Notes: generated from the sequence alone by a model not told the origin. A stretch of DNA of 64,000 nucleotides from Thermococcus sp. (GCF_017656495.1 NZ_JACDNS010000007.1:53997-117996); one strand, 5' to 3'; numbered from the stretch's first letter, positions 32,905 through 41,735 are shown. Translations and numbers: made by a program.

Positions 32905-32931
32905 TCTTTTTTCTATTTTGTTGTTTTTCTA
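32905..32931 (+). terminator. T-rich terminator
   Basis: TTCTTTTTTCTATTTTGTTGTTTTTC follows the stop codon after two bases. There is no hairpin; archaeal termination at T-runs is expected here. Confidence 0.5.
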
Positions 32932-33113
32932 AACTGTCATTTTATTTGTGAATTGATAGATTATATTGCAAACAGTGTTAAAACTATCTTCTATTTAAAT
33001 CAATTTTTCAAACTTTTATTTTTTAAGTGTACGTAATGTAAATTTCTAAGTAACATTTATTAACCATTTCAAAAAAATTCTAAACGAAAACCTTCTCTGG
33101 GATGAGGATAAAA

Positions 33114-33839
33114 ATGAAAAAGACAGGAATACTAGGGTTGATTGGTTTGATTTTGGTTGGATTTGTAGCAGGATGTGTAAGTGAAACACCTACGCAAACT
33201 GTTACGCAGACTCAAACGACAACTTCACCTGCAGCTGTAAAGGTGGGTTCTGAGGGCAATACTTCGATTGATACTCAAGTATTAAAACAGTATATAGACT
33301 CAATTCCAGCAGAACAGCTGACAGAGGAAGAAAAGCAAGGTCTGCTTTGGATGCGTGAAGAAGAAAAATTGGCGAGAGATGTTTATCTAACGCTTTATGA
33401 GAAGTGGAAGCTTCCAATATTCCAAAACATTGCAAAAAGTGAACAGACACATATGGACTCAGTAAAATTACTCCTAGAAAAATATGATCTCCCAGATCCA
33501 GTTGCAGATGAAGCTGTTGGAAAATTCAGCAATCCAGAGCTTCAGAAGCTCTACAATGAGCTAGTTGAAAAAGGTAGCAAATCAGAAATAGACGCCCTTG
33601 AAGTAGGTGCAATGATTGAAGAGCTTGACATCGTCGATTTGCAGAAGTGGATAAGCAAAACGGATAAGCAGGACATAATAACTGTTTATGAAAACTTGAT
33701 GAAAGGCTCAAGAAATCACCTGAGATCATTTGTAAGCCAGCTCGAAAAGTACGGCGTGACCTATGAACCCCAATACCTCAGCAAAGAGGAATATGAGCAG
33801 ATAATAAACAGTCCAATGGAGACTGGACAAAGTGATTGA
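33114..33839 (+). CDS. DUF2202 ferritin-like lipoprotein (copy 1)
   Basis: A 241-residue protein. A lipoprotein signal ends in GFVAGC, then a Thr-rich linker (TQTVTQTQTTTSP). The DUF2202 domain (about 75-235) is a ferritin-like four-helix fold; likely metal ligands sit in MREEEKLARDVYLTL, EQTHMDSVK, EVGAMIEELDI and GSRNHLRSF. The family's activity is unknown, probably metal or oxygen-species chemistry outside the membrane. A second copy lies at 36148. ATG 33102 is also in frame, but the lipoprotein signal starts best at 33114. Confidence 0.86.
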   Translation: MKKTGILGLIGLILVGFVAGCVSETPTQTVTQTQTTTSPAAVKVGSEGNTSIDTQVLKQYIDSIPAEQLTEEEKQGLLWMREEEKLARDVYLTLYEKWKLPIFQNIAKSEQTHMDSVKLLLEKYDLPDPVADEAVGKFSNPELQKLYNELVEKGSKSEIDALEVGAMIEELDIVDLQKWISKTDKQDIITVYENLMKGSRNHLRSFVSQLEKYGVTYEPQYLSKEEYEQIINSPMETGQSD

Positions 33840-33863
33840 CTTTTTGCTTTTTATTTTTACTTG
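33840..33863 (+). terminator. T-rich terminator
   Basis: The stop is followed by CTTTTTGCTTTTTATTTTTAC, three T-runs without a hairpin. Confidence 0.5.
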
Positions 33864-33950
33864 TAAACTACCGTTTAGGTTAGCTTTTCTCCTGGCATCA
33901 TTCTATACTAATTGGATTTATTTGTTCTAATCATTAAGAAATTGTTCGAA

Positions 33951-34003
33951 AACTTTTTATCTTTCCTTTTGCATAGTATGTAAGGGAATTTTGGCTTATG
34001 CAA
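33951..34003 (+). promoter_or_regulatory. Promoter and possible operator of ArsR gene
   Basis: TTCGAAAACTTTTTATC ending near 33961 looks like BRE-TATA. Between it and the gene, TTGCATA (about 33969-33975) and TATGCAA (about 33997-34003) form a 7-bp inverted repeat with a 21-nt gap. This could be an operator for the regulator it precedes; it is not the same sequence as the 29952 palindrome. Confidence 0.4.
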
Positions 34004-34018
34004 TAATTTAAATACGTG

Positions 34019-34321
34019 ATGAAAATGGTTAAAAGCATACAAGACTTGACAGTGATTGCAGAGGCTTTGAGCGTTCCAATAAGGGTTAAGATACTTAAAA
34101 TGCTTTGTGAAAAGGAGTGGTATGTCTATGAGCTGGCGAAGGAACTCAACATCTCAAGACAGCTTTTGTATCTTCACTTGAAGAAACTTGAAAAGGCCAA
34201 TCTTGTTGAGGGTGAGCTTCGTCTTGAACCAGGCGATCCAAGGGCTAAAAAATACTACAAAGCAAAGCCTTTTAGGCTCGTAATTGATAATGATATTATA
34301 AAAAACCTGAAGGAGGAGTGA
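34019..34321 (+). CDS. ArsR-type winged-helix regulator
   Basis: A 100-residue single-domain winged helix protein: IAEALSVPIRVKILKMLCEKE, YELAKELNISRQLLYLHLKK, then the wing LRLEPGDPRAKKYYKAKPF. It has one cysteine only, so a classic metal site is not evident. Start codons GTG 34016, ATG 34019 and ATG 34025 compete; none has a strong binding site. It lies 3 nt before a small membrane protein gene, so sensing at the membrane may be relayed to it. Targets may be the nearby exported-protein genes; this is inference. Confidence 0.82.
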   Translation: MKMVKSIQDLTVIAEALSVPIRVKILKMLCEKEWYVYELAKELNISRQLLYLHLKKLEKANLVEGELRLEPGDPRAKKYYKAKPFRLVIDNDIIKNLKEE

Positions 34322-34324
34322 AAC

Positions 34325-34525
34325 ATGTCTTGGTATCACTCAAGTGGAGGAGTTTGGGTTTCAATAATTTTAGGCCTAATACTCATTGTCATTGTCGTTT
34401 TTGCCTTTTATCAGATGAACAAAACACTAAATGAGCTTAAACTTGAGCTCAGCAACCTTAGAAATGCCTTAGAAGAAACGAAGAGATATACTGAAGAGGT
34501 CAAGAAGAAGCTTGAGGAAGTTTGA
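34325..34525 (+). CDS. Small TM plus coiled-coil protein
   Basis: A 66-residue protein: one membrane segment (WVSIILGLILIVIVVFAFY, residues about 11-29) and a cytoplasmic coiled coil (LNELKLELSNLRNALEET). GGAGGAGTGAAAC precedes the ATG, so it is coupled to the ArsR-type gene. It has the same plan as the protein at 31242. Function unknown; a membrane anchor or adaptor for the regulator is possible. Confidence 0.75.
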   Translation: MSWYHSSGGVWVSIILGLILIVIVVFAFYQMNKTLNELKLELSNLRNALEETKRYTEEVKKKLEEV

Positions 34526-34561
34526 AATAATTTTTAAGGATTTTCGCTTATTTTTTAATTG

Positions 34562-35614
34562 ATGGTTATGTGGTTCCGCAGGGTTGATATAGGGGAAATC
34601 GAAAAAGCAAAGAGGGCAATGCCTCATTATTTTGAAATCCTCTCTGGGAGAGAAAAACCTAATTTTTTCTATACAAGGCAAGTGAAGGTTGATTTTTCAA
34701 AAGACGATACTCTTGAGGAGCTTTGGGAGGCTCATGAAGAGGGCATGGAGAAGCTGAGAGAGAACGATTTAAGCGAGAACCCAGAAAGAACTTTGCTTGA
34801 TCTCAAAGCTTTAATAGCAGACAGAATTCTCGAGAAATGTGAGCTTTGTGAGATTAAATGCCACGTAAACAGAAAGGAGAGCATTGGCTACTGCCGAGTT
34901 AAGGATAGCCTGATTGCAAGTGACTTTCTACACATTGGAGAAGAGCCTGAATTAATTCCATCATATACCATATTCTTCTCAGGGTGTAATTTTAGATGTG
35001 TGTTTTGTCAGAACTGGGACATAAGTCAATACAGGGTTGGATTGAGATATTCCCCAGAAGAAATGGCAATTAAAATTGCTGTTGCGTATGCCGAGGGTGC
35101 CAAAAATGTGAATTTTGTTGGAGGAGAGCCAACGCCAAATTTACCTTTTATCCTTGAGAGTCTCAGACACGTTAAAGTCCCAATTCCAGTGGTTTGGAAT
35201 TCCAATATGTACATGAGCGAAATTACAATGAGGCTCTTGGATGGGATAGTTGATATTTACTTGGCTGATTTTAAGTGGGGCAACAACGAAGATGCTCTTA
35301 AGTATTCAAAAGCTCCTCGCTATTGGGAAGTTGTGACGAGAAACTTCCTCCTAGCCAAAGAACACTATAAGGCAGAGTTTTTGATAAGACATTTGGTAAT
35401 GCCAAATCATCTGGAATGCTGCACTAGGCCTATTTTGAAGTGGATAACGGAGAATCTTGGAAAGGAAGTTAGAGTAAACGTGATGTTCCAGTACAGACCA
35501 GAATATAGAGCTGATAGATACCCAGAAATTGCCAGAAGGCTAAACTATGAAGAAATGAAGCAAGCAACTGAACTAGTTGCAGAGTTTGAGTTGGAAAATG
35601 CAATGGTAGGATGA
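34562..35614 (+). CDS. Radical SAM enzyme, PflA/AmmeMemoRadiSam-like
   Basis: A 350-residue radical SAM protein. The SAM 4Fe-4S site is GCNFRCVFC near residue 140; upstream CELCEIKCHVNRKESIGYCRV offers four more cysteines for an auxiliary cluster. VNFVGGEPTPNLPFIL is the GGE motif. This layout matches archaeal PflA-like proteins related to the AmmeMemoRadiSam group; no glycyl radical enzyme is nearby, so the substrate is unknown. ATGs at 34562 and 34568 are both possible. A small membrane protein gene follows. Confidence 0.83.
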   Translation: MVMWFRRVDIGEIEKAKRAMPHYFEILSGREKPNFFYTRQVKVDFSKDDTLEELWEAHEEGMEKLRENDLSENPERTLLDLKALIADRILEKCELCEIKCHVNRKESIGYCRVKDSLIASDFLHIGEEPELIPSYTIFFSGCNFRCVFCQNWDISQYRVGLRYSPEEMAIKIAVAYAEGAKNVNFVGGEPTPNLPFILESLRHVKVPIPVVWNSNMYMSEITMRLLDGIVDIYLADFKWGNNEDALKYSKAPRYWEVVTRNFLLAKEHYKAEFLIRHLVMPNHLECCTRPILKWITENLGKEVRVNVMFQYRPEYRADRYPEIARRLNYEEMKQATELVAEFELENAMVG

Positions 35615-35637
35615 AAGATGTGTAGTGAGGTGATATC

Positions 35638-35778
35638 GTGTACAATCCCGTATCCGTTCCTGGAGGAATTTCATATGAAAAAGTTGCTCTCATTGTAGGA
35701 GTATTTTTGGTGTTGTTTGTGCTGAGAGCTTTGTTGGAGAAATATTTTGAGAAAAGAAGCTTGAAAAAGGAAGATTAA
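35638..35778 (+). CDS. Single-TM mini-protein (46 residues)
   Basis: A short gene starting at GTG 35638 behind GAGGTGATAT. It encodes a short outside segment (YNPVSVPGGISYEK), one membrane helix (VALIVGVFLVLFVLRALL) and a basic tail ending KRSLKKED. It is 23 nt after the radical SAM gene and overlaps the next convergent gene by 4 nt. No family recognised; the binding site and clean helix make it credible. Confidence 0.6.
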   Translation: MYNPVSVPGGISYEKVALIVGVFLVLFVLRALLEKYFEKRSLKKED

Positions 35779-35975
35779 CCTCCAGCTCTTGCTAACCTCA
35801 GCTTTTCCATGAACTTCTCTATTTCCTCTTTACTTCCTTTAATAATTACCTCATATCTAGGCATTCCATGGAAGGGTTCAACTTCTTTAATTTCTAGTTT
35901 AACTGCAGCATTTGATTTCTTTAAGATTGTCTTAAGTTCTTCTGGTGGAATTGAAGTTATGATTTTCATTTCCAT
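35775..35975 (-). CDS. Small alpha/beta protein
   Basis: A 66-residue protein with a ferredoxin-like alternation: MKIITSIPPEELKTILKK, AAVKLEIKEVEPF, RYEVIIKGSKEEIEKFMEKL. This resembles KOW-less mini RNA-binding or ACT-like folds, but no family is recognised. GGGGAGCTG precedes the ATG at 35975; an ATG two codons inside is an alternative. Confidence 0.6.
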   Translation of the reverse strand: MEMKIITSIPPEELKTILKKSNAAVKLEIKEVEPFHGMPRYEVIIKGSKEEIEKFMEKLRLARAGG

Positions 35976-36147
35976 CAGCTCCCCAACGACTTCGGGAATT
36001 CTAAGGGTGTTATTGCTTCAAACTAACTACTGTCTCCCATGTAAAGTTTATGTGACCCAGATTATTAACCTTCCTTCACTTCATCCATAAACTCTATTAG
36101 GATAGGGAACCGAACTGAAATGAGAGAAGTACATCAAGGTGACAGGG

Positions 36148-36864
36148 ATGAAAAGAGTGAGAAGATATTTAGCATTTTTGTTAATGATACTCATTGTGAG
36201 TCCTGCCATTGGATGTACTAATAAGGAATCCTTAACTTCAGTAGCAACTACAACTGAAAAGAGGGCCTACATACTAGTTAAAGAAAACGGGATTACACTG
36301 ATTGATACCTCCGCTTTGAGAGTAGTTGTCATGGATATGCCGAAAAGGGAGCTAAGTAAAGAGGAAATCAATGGAATATTATATATCAGAGAAGAGGAAA
36401 AACTTCTTAGGGACACCTATCTATTCCTCCAAAGTAAGTGGGGCAATCCTTTGTTCTCTGGGATGTTCGATGCTACACAGAGCCACATGGATGCTGTCCT
36501 GTTGCTCATTCAGAAGTACAATCTCGAGGATCCTGCAACAAAAACGGGAGTTGGCGAGTTCATAACTCCAGAAATTCAATCACTTTACTATATAATCAAA
36601 GAGGAAGGTGAGAAATCCGAGGTCGATGGATTACGAGCAGCTGCTATTGTTCAAGAGAACATAGTGTTTCAGCTTGAATCTCTGTTATTAAAAACTGAAA
36701 GCGAAGATGTTAAACTTGTCTATGAGGTGTTGGCAAAGGCTTCCAGGAATCATTTGAGGGTTATAGTAAATGCATTAAAAGAGAAAGGGGTAGAATATAA
36801 CCCGAGATACCTAACAGAGGAGGAATTCAAGGAGATAATAAACAGTCCGATTGAAAAGGAGTAA
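36148..36864 (+). CDS. DUF2202 ferritin-like lipoprotein (copy 2)
   Basis: A 238-residue paralogue of the protein at 33114. The leader ends in SPAIGC, a plausible lipobox. The DUF2202 domain keeps IREEEKLLRDTYLFL, TQSHMDAVL, RAAAIVQENIV and ASRNHLRVI; the third motif has AAIVQEN where copy 1 has GAMIEEL, so one acidic ligand position differs. AAGGTGACAGGG precedes the ATG at 36148, and the GTG at 36139 is inside it. Two copies within 3 kb point to local duplication or to specialised partners. Confidence 0.85.
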   Translation: MKRVRRYLAFLLMILIVSPAIGCTNKESLTSVATTTEKRAYILVKENGITLIDTSALRVVVMDMPKRELSKEEINGILYIREEEKLLRDTYLFLQSKWGNPLFSGMFDATQSHMDAVLLLIQKYNLEDPATKTGVGEFITPEIQSLYYIIKEEGEKSEVDGLRAAAIVQENIVFQLESLLLKTESEDVKLVYEVLAKASRNHLRVIVNALKEKGVEYNPRYLTEEEFKEIINSPIEKE

Positions 36865-36887
36865 ACTCTTTTTGTCATTACGTTCTT

Positions 36888-37597
36888 CTACCTTTTATAC
36901 ACGTTAAGATATTCCCGCACGGTTAGGAACTTGGCATTTTGTCTTTTGTAATAGTCAATCAGTTTTTCCAAGAGCCTTAAGGCATTATTTCCAGTGTTGA
37001 ACTTACAATCAATGCGTATTTTTTCATTTTTCATAACCACGAATTCCAAGGGTGTGCAAAATATACTCTTGGCTCACTCAAGCTTCTGTGGATTGCTTTC
37101 TGCACAATCCAAGGCAATCTAAGGACTGAGGATGTGACTGAAACAGGAATCTCCAGTACTCCATCAAAAAACTTTATTCCATCTCTATACCCTTTGTATC
37201 TAGCTTTTGATGAGTCAACAGATATGTCGTTTTGTCTTAAAATTGAGAAAAGAAACTCTGGAAATTGAAGATTTGGTGCTCTAAATGACATGACATCTCC
37301 GAACTCTCTCAGGACACTTAGAGACTTCTTGATAATAATCCCCGCTCTATCTTTCCCAAGCTTATCGAATCGCTCGTGATTAAAGCCATGACAACCAAGT
37401 TCATGTCCTTCATCAATAATCCTTTTTGCAAGATTTGGGTATTTCCTTGCCATCTCAGCAGTGAAGAAGAACGTTGCTTTAACATTCTTTTCATTGAGAA
37501 GATCAAGAATCTTTGGTAACCCTTCTTCCATGCCTCTGGTGGTGTTCAAGTATGGGGGACAATCTTGCTCGACGTCAAAGGTTAAAGACACCAGCAT
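36888..37597 (-). pseudogene. Polysaccharide deacetylase, frameshifted
   Basis: A carbohydrate esterase 4-type deacetylase. The main frame (37597-37031) has the NodB motifs TFDVEQDCP (catalytic Asp, metal Asp), GHELGCHGFNH (two His), and SFRAPN, and ends HPWNSWL. Inserting one base at 37046-37047 changes this to HPWEFVVMKNEKI and opens the rest of the domain (LRLLEKLIDYYKRQNAKFL, LTVREYLNVYKR) to a stop at 36888. The intact protein would have about 236 residues. It overlaps the glycosyltransferase gene by 23 nt, forming a glycan-modifying operon. Confidence 0.75.
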
Positions 37598-38801
37598 TTG
37601 TTATTCCCCCTTTCAGCGCCTGGTGAAGTGTGTATAAAATGAATGGATCCTCTTCAAATGTTTCTATCGTCTTCTTGTATATTTCAACTATTTCTTTTGC
37701 TATCTTCTCCCATGCAAATTCCTCTTTTACAACTTTTCTTGCGTTTTTGCCCATCTTCTCAATCAGTTCCACGTTATTTAACAGATATACAATGTTTTCC
37801 AACAACTCCCTGTCGTCTTGGGATATTAGCCCAGTAAGACCATGCTTGACTATCTCACTTATCCCCCCATGATTGTTTGCAACTACAGGGACTCCACAAG
37901 AAAGAGCTTCAAGGGCTGCTATCCCAAACGCTTCATAAATCGTTGGGGACAAGTAAACATCACTTGCCCAAAGATATTCCCTAACTTTCTCCCTAGGTTG
38001 TTTTCCAACCATCAAAATCTTATCCTGAACATGATACGCCTTAATGAGTTCTTCGATTTTCCTTCTCTCTGGACCATCCCCTATTATCACGAATTTTATA
38101 TCAGTAATTCTGTATTTTTCAATGATAATCCTAGCCAATTTGGGTATTACATCTATTCTTTTTCTCTTTGTGAGTCGTGAAGTAGTTGTTATTACTATCC
38201 CATCTAGTCCGATCTTGCTTTTCCATTCTTCTTTATCTTCCACAGGTTTCCAGAAATTTGTGTCTATCCCGTTTGGTACAACATGTATTGGTCTGTTCCT
38301 TAAGCTCTTTCCCAATATGTTTTCTAAGTCTTGCCTAACAGCATCGCTAACTGCTATGAATCCATTAATTTTTCTCAATAATGCTTGAAGTATTAGGACA
38401 TAGGTGGGGTTCAATATTGATTTTCCTAAGAAGGAATGATTAGTCATGACACTTGGGATTCCTCTGATCCCACTGGAGATATTTGAGACTCCAACAGCTA
38501 TCGGAGAATAAATGCTGTGTCCGTGAGTAATGTCAAAGTGTTCTTTCTTGTAAAGTTCATTCACATCTCTCAGTAAATTTGTTCCAATGCTAACATAAAA
38601 GCTATCTAAATTTATATGTCCCTTAAAGCGGTGAACACTGTAAGGGAGCTTTTCATCAGGATACTCTCCAAAACGGGTGATAATATGGACATCATGTCCC
38701 ATCTTAACTAAATTCGTAGCTAAATCATGGATATGATACTCTATTCCACCAATACTTGGAAAGAACCAATCTGAAGCTAATGCGATTTTAAGGCTCTCCA
38801 T
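37575..38801 (-). CDS. GT4 family glycosyltransferase
   Basis: A 408-residue GT-B glycosyltransferase. The N-terminal lobe begins KIALASDWFFPSIGGIEYHI, and the C-terminal lobe has the family signature SPTIYEAFGIAALEALSCGVPVV with the EX7E glutamates, plus VPNGIDTNFW and IGDGPERRKIEE. PIG-A-like enzymes transfer GlcNAc or similar sugars to lipids; here the product is probably a surface glycan or glycolipid. GGAGGTAGCGAAAT precedes the ATG. It sits between flippase-like and deacetylase genes, all on the minus strand. Confidence 0.9.
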   Translation of the reverse strand: MESLKIALASDWFFPSIGGIEYHIHDLATNLVKMGHDVHIITRFGEYPDEKLPYSVHRFKGHINLDSFYVSIGTNLLRDVNELYKKEHFDITHGHSIYSPIAVGVSNISSGIRGIPSVMTNHSFLGKSILNPTYVLILQALLRKINGFIAVSDAVRQDLENILGKSLRNRPIHVVPNGIDTNFWKPVEDKEEWKSKIGLDGIVITTTSRLTKRKRIDVIPKLARIIIEKYRITDIKFVIIGDGPERRKIEELIKAYHVQDKILMVGKQPREKVREYLWASDVYLSPTIYEAFGIAALEALSCGVPVVANNHGGISEIVKHGLTGLISQDDRELLENIVYLLNNVELIEKMGKNARKVVKEEFAWEKIAKEIVEIYKKTIETFEEDPFILYTLHQALKGGITNAGVFNL

Positions 38802-39662
38802 ATTTCGCTACCTCCTGATACTACTAACGTTACAAATCCAACTATTGAGCTTATCACGTAAGATATAAAGCGCTCAATTAGCGTTATTGAGACAGCTAAG
38901 GTTGAGGGGATTCCAAAGTAGGTAAGTGTTCCTATTAGTCCACCCTCTACTATGCCAATCCCTCCAGGGGTAAATGCCATAAGGCCAAATATAAGATTTG
39001 CAAGTGAGACTATTGCCAAAAATTCAATGCTTGGATTCCAACCAAAGGCAAGTGCTATAAGCTTGAGTCTCATGACATCCAAGAGCCACACCGCAAAACT
39101 TAAGCCAATTCCCATCATGGTTAAGGACGTTCTTTTTTTGAGCGATAGCAAGTTTATAAGTTCCTCACGACTCAATTCAATTTTAAACAGCTTAACAGAG
39201 AGGACTACAATTTTCTCCCATTTAAACCAAATAATGATTGCAACAAAAAACAACGACAGAGTAAGTAAAAGCATGTGCTGAGTAAAATATGCTATTCCCA
39301 TAACAGCTAAGAAAATTATTGGGAATATCTCCAAAATTCGTTCATATAATATGCTAACTGTCGAAATAGCAACAGGTATCTTATGCTTCTTTGCAATCCA
39401 TGTAATCCTTAATATTTCCCCTCCACTCCTGCTCATAGGAGTGACGTTATTGACGAAAATTGAAGAGAGAGTAATTTTTAAAAGCTCAATTAGGGGAATA
39501 TTTTTTCCAATCCCATTTTAAAACGATTTTCCAGCGAAGAGCATAGATTAGAGTGCTTAGATAGTATAAGACTAAGGCAATACATATTAACTCGATTCCT
39601 CTTTCATTTAATGAAGCAAGTGTTTTAAGATAACCACTGATGTCAATCATTTGTGCTCCCAT
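38777..39662 (-). pseudogene. UPF0104/AglD-like flippase protein, frameshifted
   Basis: The open part (39436-38777) is a membrane protein of the lysylphosphatidylglycerol synthase TM / UPF0104 family with about six helices (KHKIPVAISTVSILYERILE, FTPGGIGIVEGGL). Upstream the same family continues as IPLIELLKITLSSIFVNNVT without a start, and in another frame as MGAQMIDISGYLK to RWKIVLK behind AGGGGATT. Removing one base near 39515 joins them as WKIVLKGIGKNIPL. The whole gene would encode about 294 residues. Such proteins export or flip lipid-linked glycans; one base insertion has broken it, or the read is wrong. Confidence 0.72.
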
Positions 39663-39785
39663 AATCCCCTCATGTATATACCACCATTAAAAGTTAATTG
39701 GTTCACCTGTCTAAGTTCATGAGTGAAATGATAAACTTTTTATCCACACTCTTTTCTAATTCTGTAGAACACGGAGGTGTCCAGA

Positions 39786-40253
39786 TTGAATGAATTCAGT
39801 TATATCTTTCTGCTTTCACTATTGCCAACTTTTGAAGGAAGATATGCGATAGTGTATGGAATTGGGAGAGGGTATTCATTATGGGGAACTCTTTTGGCAG
39901 CTTCCTTGGGAGTTTTGCTCCTTTCTTTGACCTTGCCTGTATTGTTGCCCTTTATTGATATTATAATGCTCAAGCTTGAAGGGACATTTCTAGGAAAAGT
40001 GGCAGAGATGTATCTAAAATATGTGCAACGGGTTAGAAAGAAGGCTCGTCCATATGTAGAAAAGTGGGGGTTTTATGGGTTGGTAATATTTGTTGCTGTG
40101 CCTTTGCCAGGTACCGGGGTCTGGACTGGGAGTTTAGCCGCTTATATCTTTGGCATGGAAAATAGGAAAACGATTCCCGCCTTGATTCTCGGCGGTTTGT
40201 TAAGTATGGTAATCACATTAATCCCGAGCCTTGGATTCCGCTTTTTAATTTAG
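39786..40253 (+). CDS. COG2426 small multidrug export-type protein
   Basis: A 155-residue membrane protein with about four helices (YIFLLSLLPTFEGRYAIVYG, GTLLAASLGVLLLSLTLPVL, YGLVIFVAVPLPGTGVWTGS, IPALILGGLLSMVITL). The paired EGRYAI and PLPGTGVWTG re-entrant motifs define the family; transport activity is unproven. The start is unusual: GTG 39777 lies within GGAGGTG (39773-39779), so the TTG at 39786 seven bases further is the likely initiator. It is divergent from the flippase pseudogene. Confidence 0.83.
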   Translation: MNEFSYIFLLSLLPTFEGRYAIVYGIGRGYSLWGTLLAASLGVLLLSLTLPVLLPFIDIIMLKLEGTFLGKVAEMYLKYVQRVRKKARPYVEKWGFYGLVIFVAVPLPGTGVWTGSLAAYIFGMENRKTIPALILGGLLSMVITLIPSLGFRFLI

Positions 40254-40305
40254 CAACTGTTATAAAACTTCTTACAGATGTATTAAACTAAGAGGTGTTT
40301 AAAAA

Positions 40306-41733
40306 ATGAGGCTTCCATCACATAAAACAAAAATAATCGCCACAATAGGCCCTGCTTCTAATTCAAAGAGCATGATTGAGAAGCTAATAAAGGCTGGAAT
40401 GAACGTTGCGAGAATTAATTTTGCCCATGGAAGCTTTGAGCAACATGCAAAGACAATTGAAATGATAAGGGAAGTATCCGAGAGATTAAATATTCGAGTT
40501 GCTATTCTTGGAGACTTACCGGGCTTAAAAATTAGAGTAGGCAAGCTTAAAAATGATGCCATAGTTTTGCAGAGAGGACAGACTGTGGTGCTAACAACTA
40601 AAGAGATAGAAGGCGATGAGACAACCATTCCAGTGGAATGTGAGACATTTCCAAAACTGGTCTCTAAGGGAGACGTAATATACCTAAGCGATGGATACAT
40701 TACTTTGAAAGTTGAAGATGTTCATGGAGATGAGGTGGTCTGTAGGGTAATCGTTGGGGGTACACTTTTCTCAAGAAAGGGTATTAATATCCCGAAGATT
40801 AATCTCCCTCTTGAAGCAATTACTGAAAGGGATTTGGAAATCCTAGAATTTGCACTTGAGCATGATGTTGATGCCATCGGAATTTCTTTTGTTGGCTCAG
40901 CTTATGATGTTATGAAAGTCAAAAGATTTGCTGAAAAGAGAGGGAAACAGGTATTCACAATAGCAAAGATTGAGAGACCAGATGCCGTTAGAAACTTTGA
41001 CGAAATACTCAATGTTGCAGATGGAATAATGATAGCACGCGGTGACTTAGGAGTTGAGATGCCAATAGAAAAGCTCCCAATAATTCAGAAAAAGCTTATA
41101 AACAAGGCAAATCTTGTCGGAAAACCAGTTATAACTGCAACTCAAATGCTCGTGTCAATGACTACTGATAAAATTCCAACGAGGGCTGAGGTTACAGATG
41201 TTGCAAATGCTATTCTGGATGGAACCGATGCTGTCATGCTCTCTGAGGAAACAGCGATAGGTAAGTATCCCGTTGAAGCTGTAAGGATGATGGCAAGAAT
41301 AGCGAAGACTACTGAAGCATATAGGGAGTCTTTTGGACACACAAGAATGCTTGAATGGAAAGAAAAGATACCGAAGAAAGGTACCATAAAGGATGCCATA
41401 ACGAGGAGCATAATTGAAGCACTAAATACGGTTGATATAAAGTATATTCTAACCCCCACAAGAACGGGTCAAACTGCCCGTTTAATTGCAAGATTCAAGC
41501 CAAAGCAGTGGGTTCTGGCTTTTGCTGAGGATGAAAAAGTTTGTAACAGTTTAATGTTCTCCTATGGTGTCTATCCGTTTTGTGTTGAGGACACTACAAA
41601 TGAGAAGGAGCTTATTCAACTTATAAAAGACCTAGGAATTGTGAAGACCAACGACATTGTGCTTTTAACTTCAGGAAAACCAATAGAAAGGACAGTTGGA
41701 ACGAACACAATAAAGATTTTCACAATCGCTTGA
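40306..41733 (+). CDS. pyk: Pyruvate kinase
   Basis: A 475-residue pyruvate kinase converting phosphoenolpyruvate and ADP to pyruvate and ATP. It has the start KTKIIATIGPASNS, the active-site segment TIAKIERPDAVRNF, MIARGDLGVEMPIEK, and ITATQMLVSM. The C-terminal regulatory domain is present but short of classic fructose-bisphosphate sites, as in archaeal enzymes. AAGAGGTGTTTAAAAA precedes the ATG, and a GTTATAAAAC TATA box lies 45 nt upstream. I see no Thermococcales glycolytic motif (TATCAC-N5-GTGATA) in its promoter. Confidence 0.96.
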   Translation: MRLPSHKTKIIATIGPASNSKSMIEKLIKAGMNVARINFAHGSFEQHAKTIEMIREVSERLNIRVAILGDLPGLKIRVGKLKNDAIVLQRGQTVVLTTKEIEGDETTIPVECETFPKLVSKGDVIYLSDGYITLKVEDVHGDEVVCRVIVGGTLFSRKGINIPKINLPLEAITERDLEILEFALEHDVDAIGISFVGSAYDVMKVKRFAEKRGKQVFTIAKIERPDAVRNFDEILNVADGIMIARGDLGVEMPIEKLPIIQKKLINKANLVGKPVITATQMLVSMTTDKIPTRAEVTDVANAILDGTDAVMLSEETAIGKYPVEAVRMMARIAKTTEAYRESFGHTRMLEWKEKIPKKGTIKDAITRSIIEALNTVDIKYILTPTRTGQTARLIARFKPKQWVLAFAEDEKVCNSLMFSYGVYPFCVEDTTNEKELIQLIKDLGIVKTNDIVLLTSGKPIERTVGTNTIKIFTIA

Positions 41734-41735
41734 CT

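Noticed and set aside
40254..40305. Thermococcales glycolytic motif in the pyk promoter
   Set aside because: TATCAC-N5-GTGATA is absent; only a TATA box and a ribosome binding site are present.
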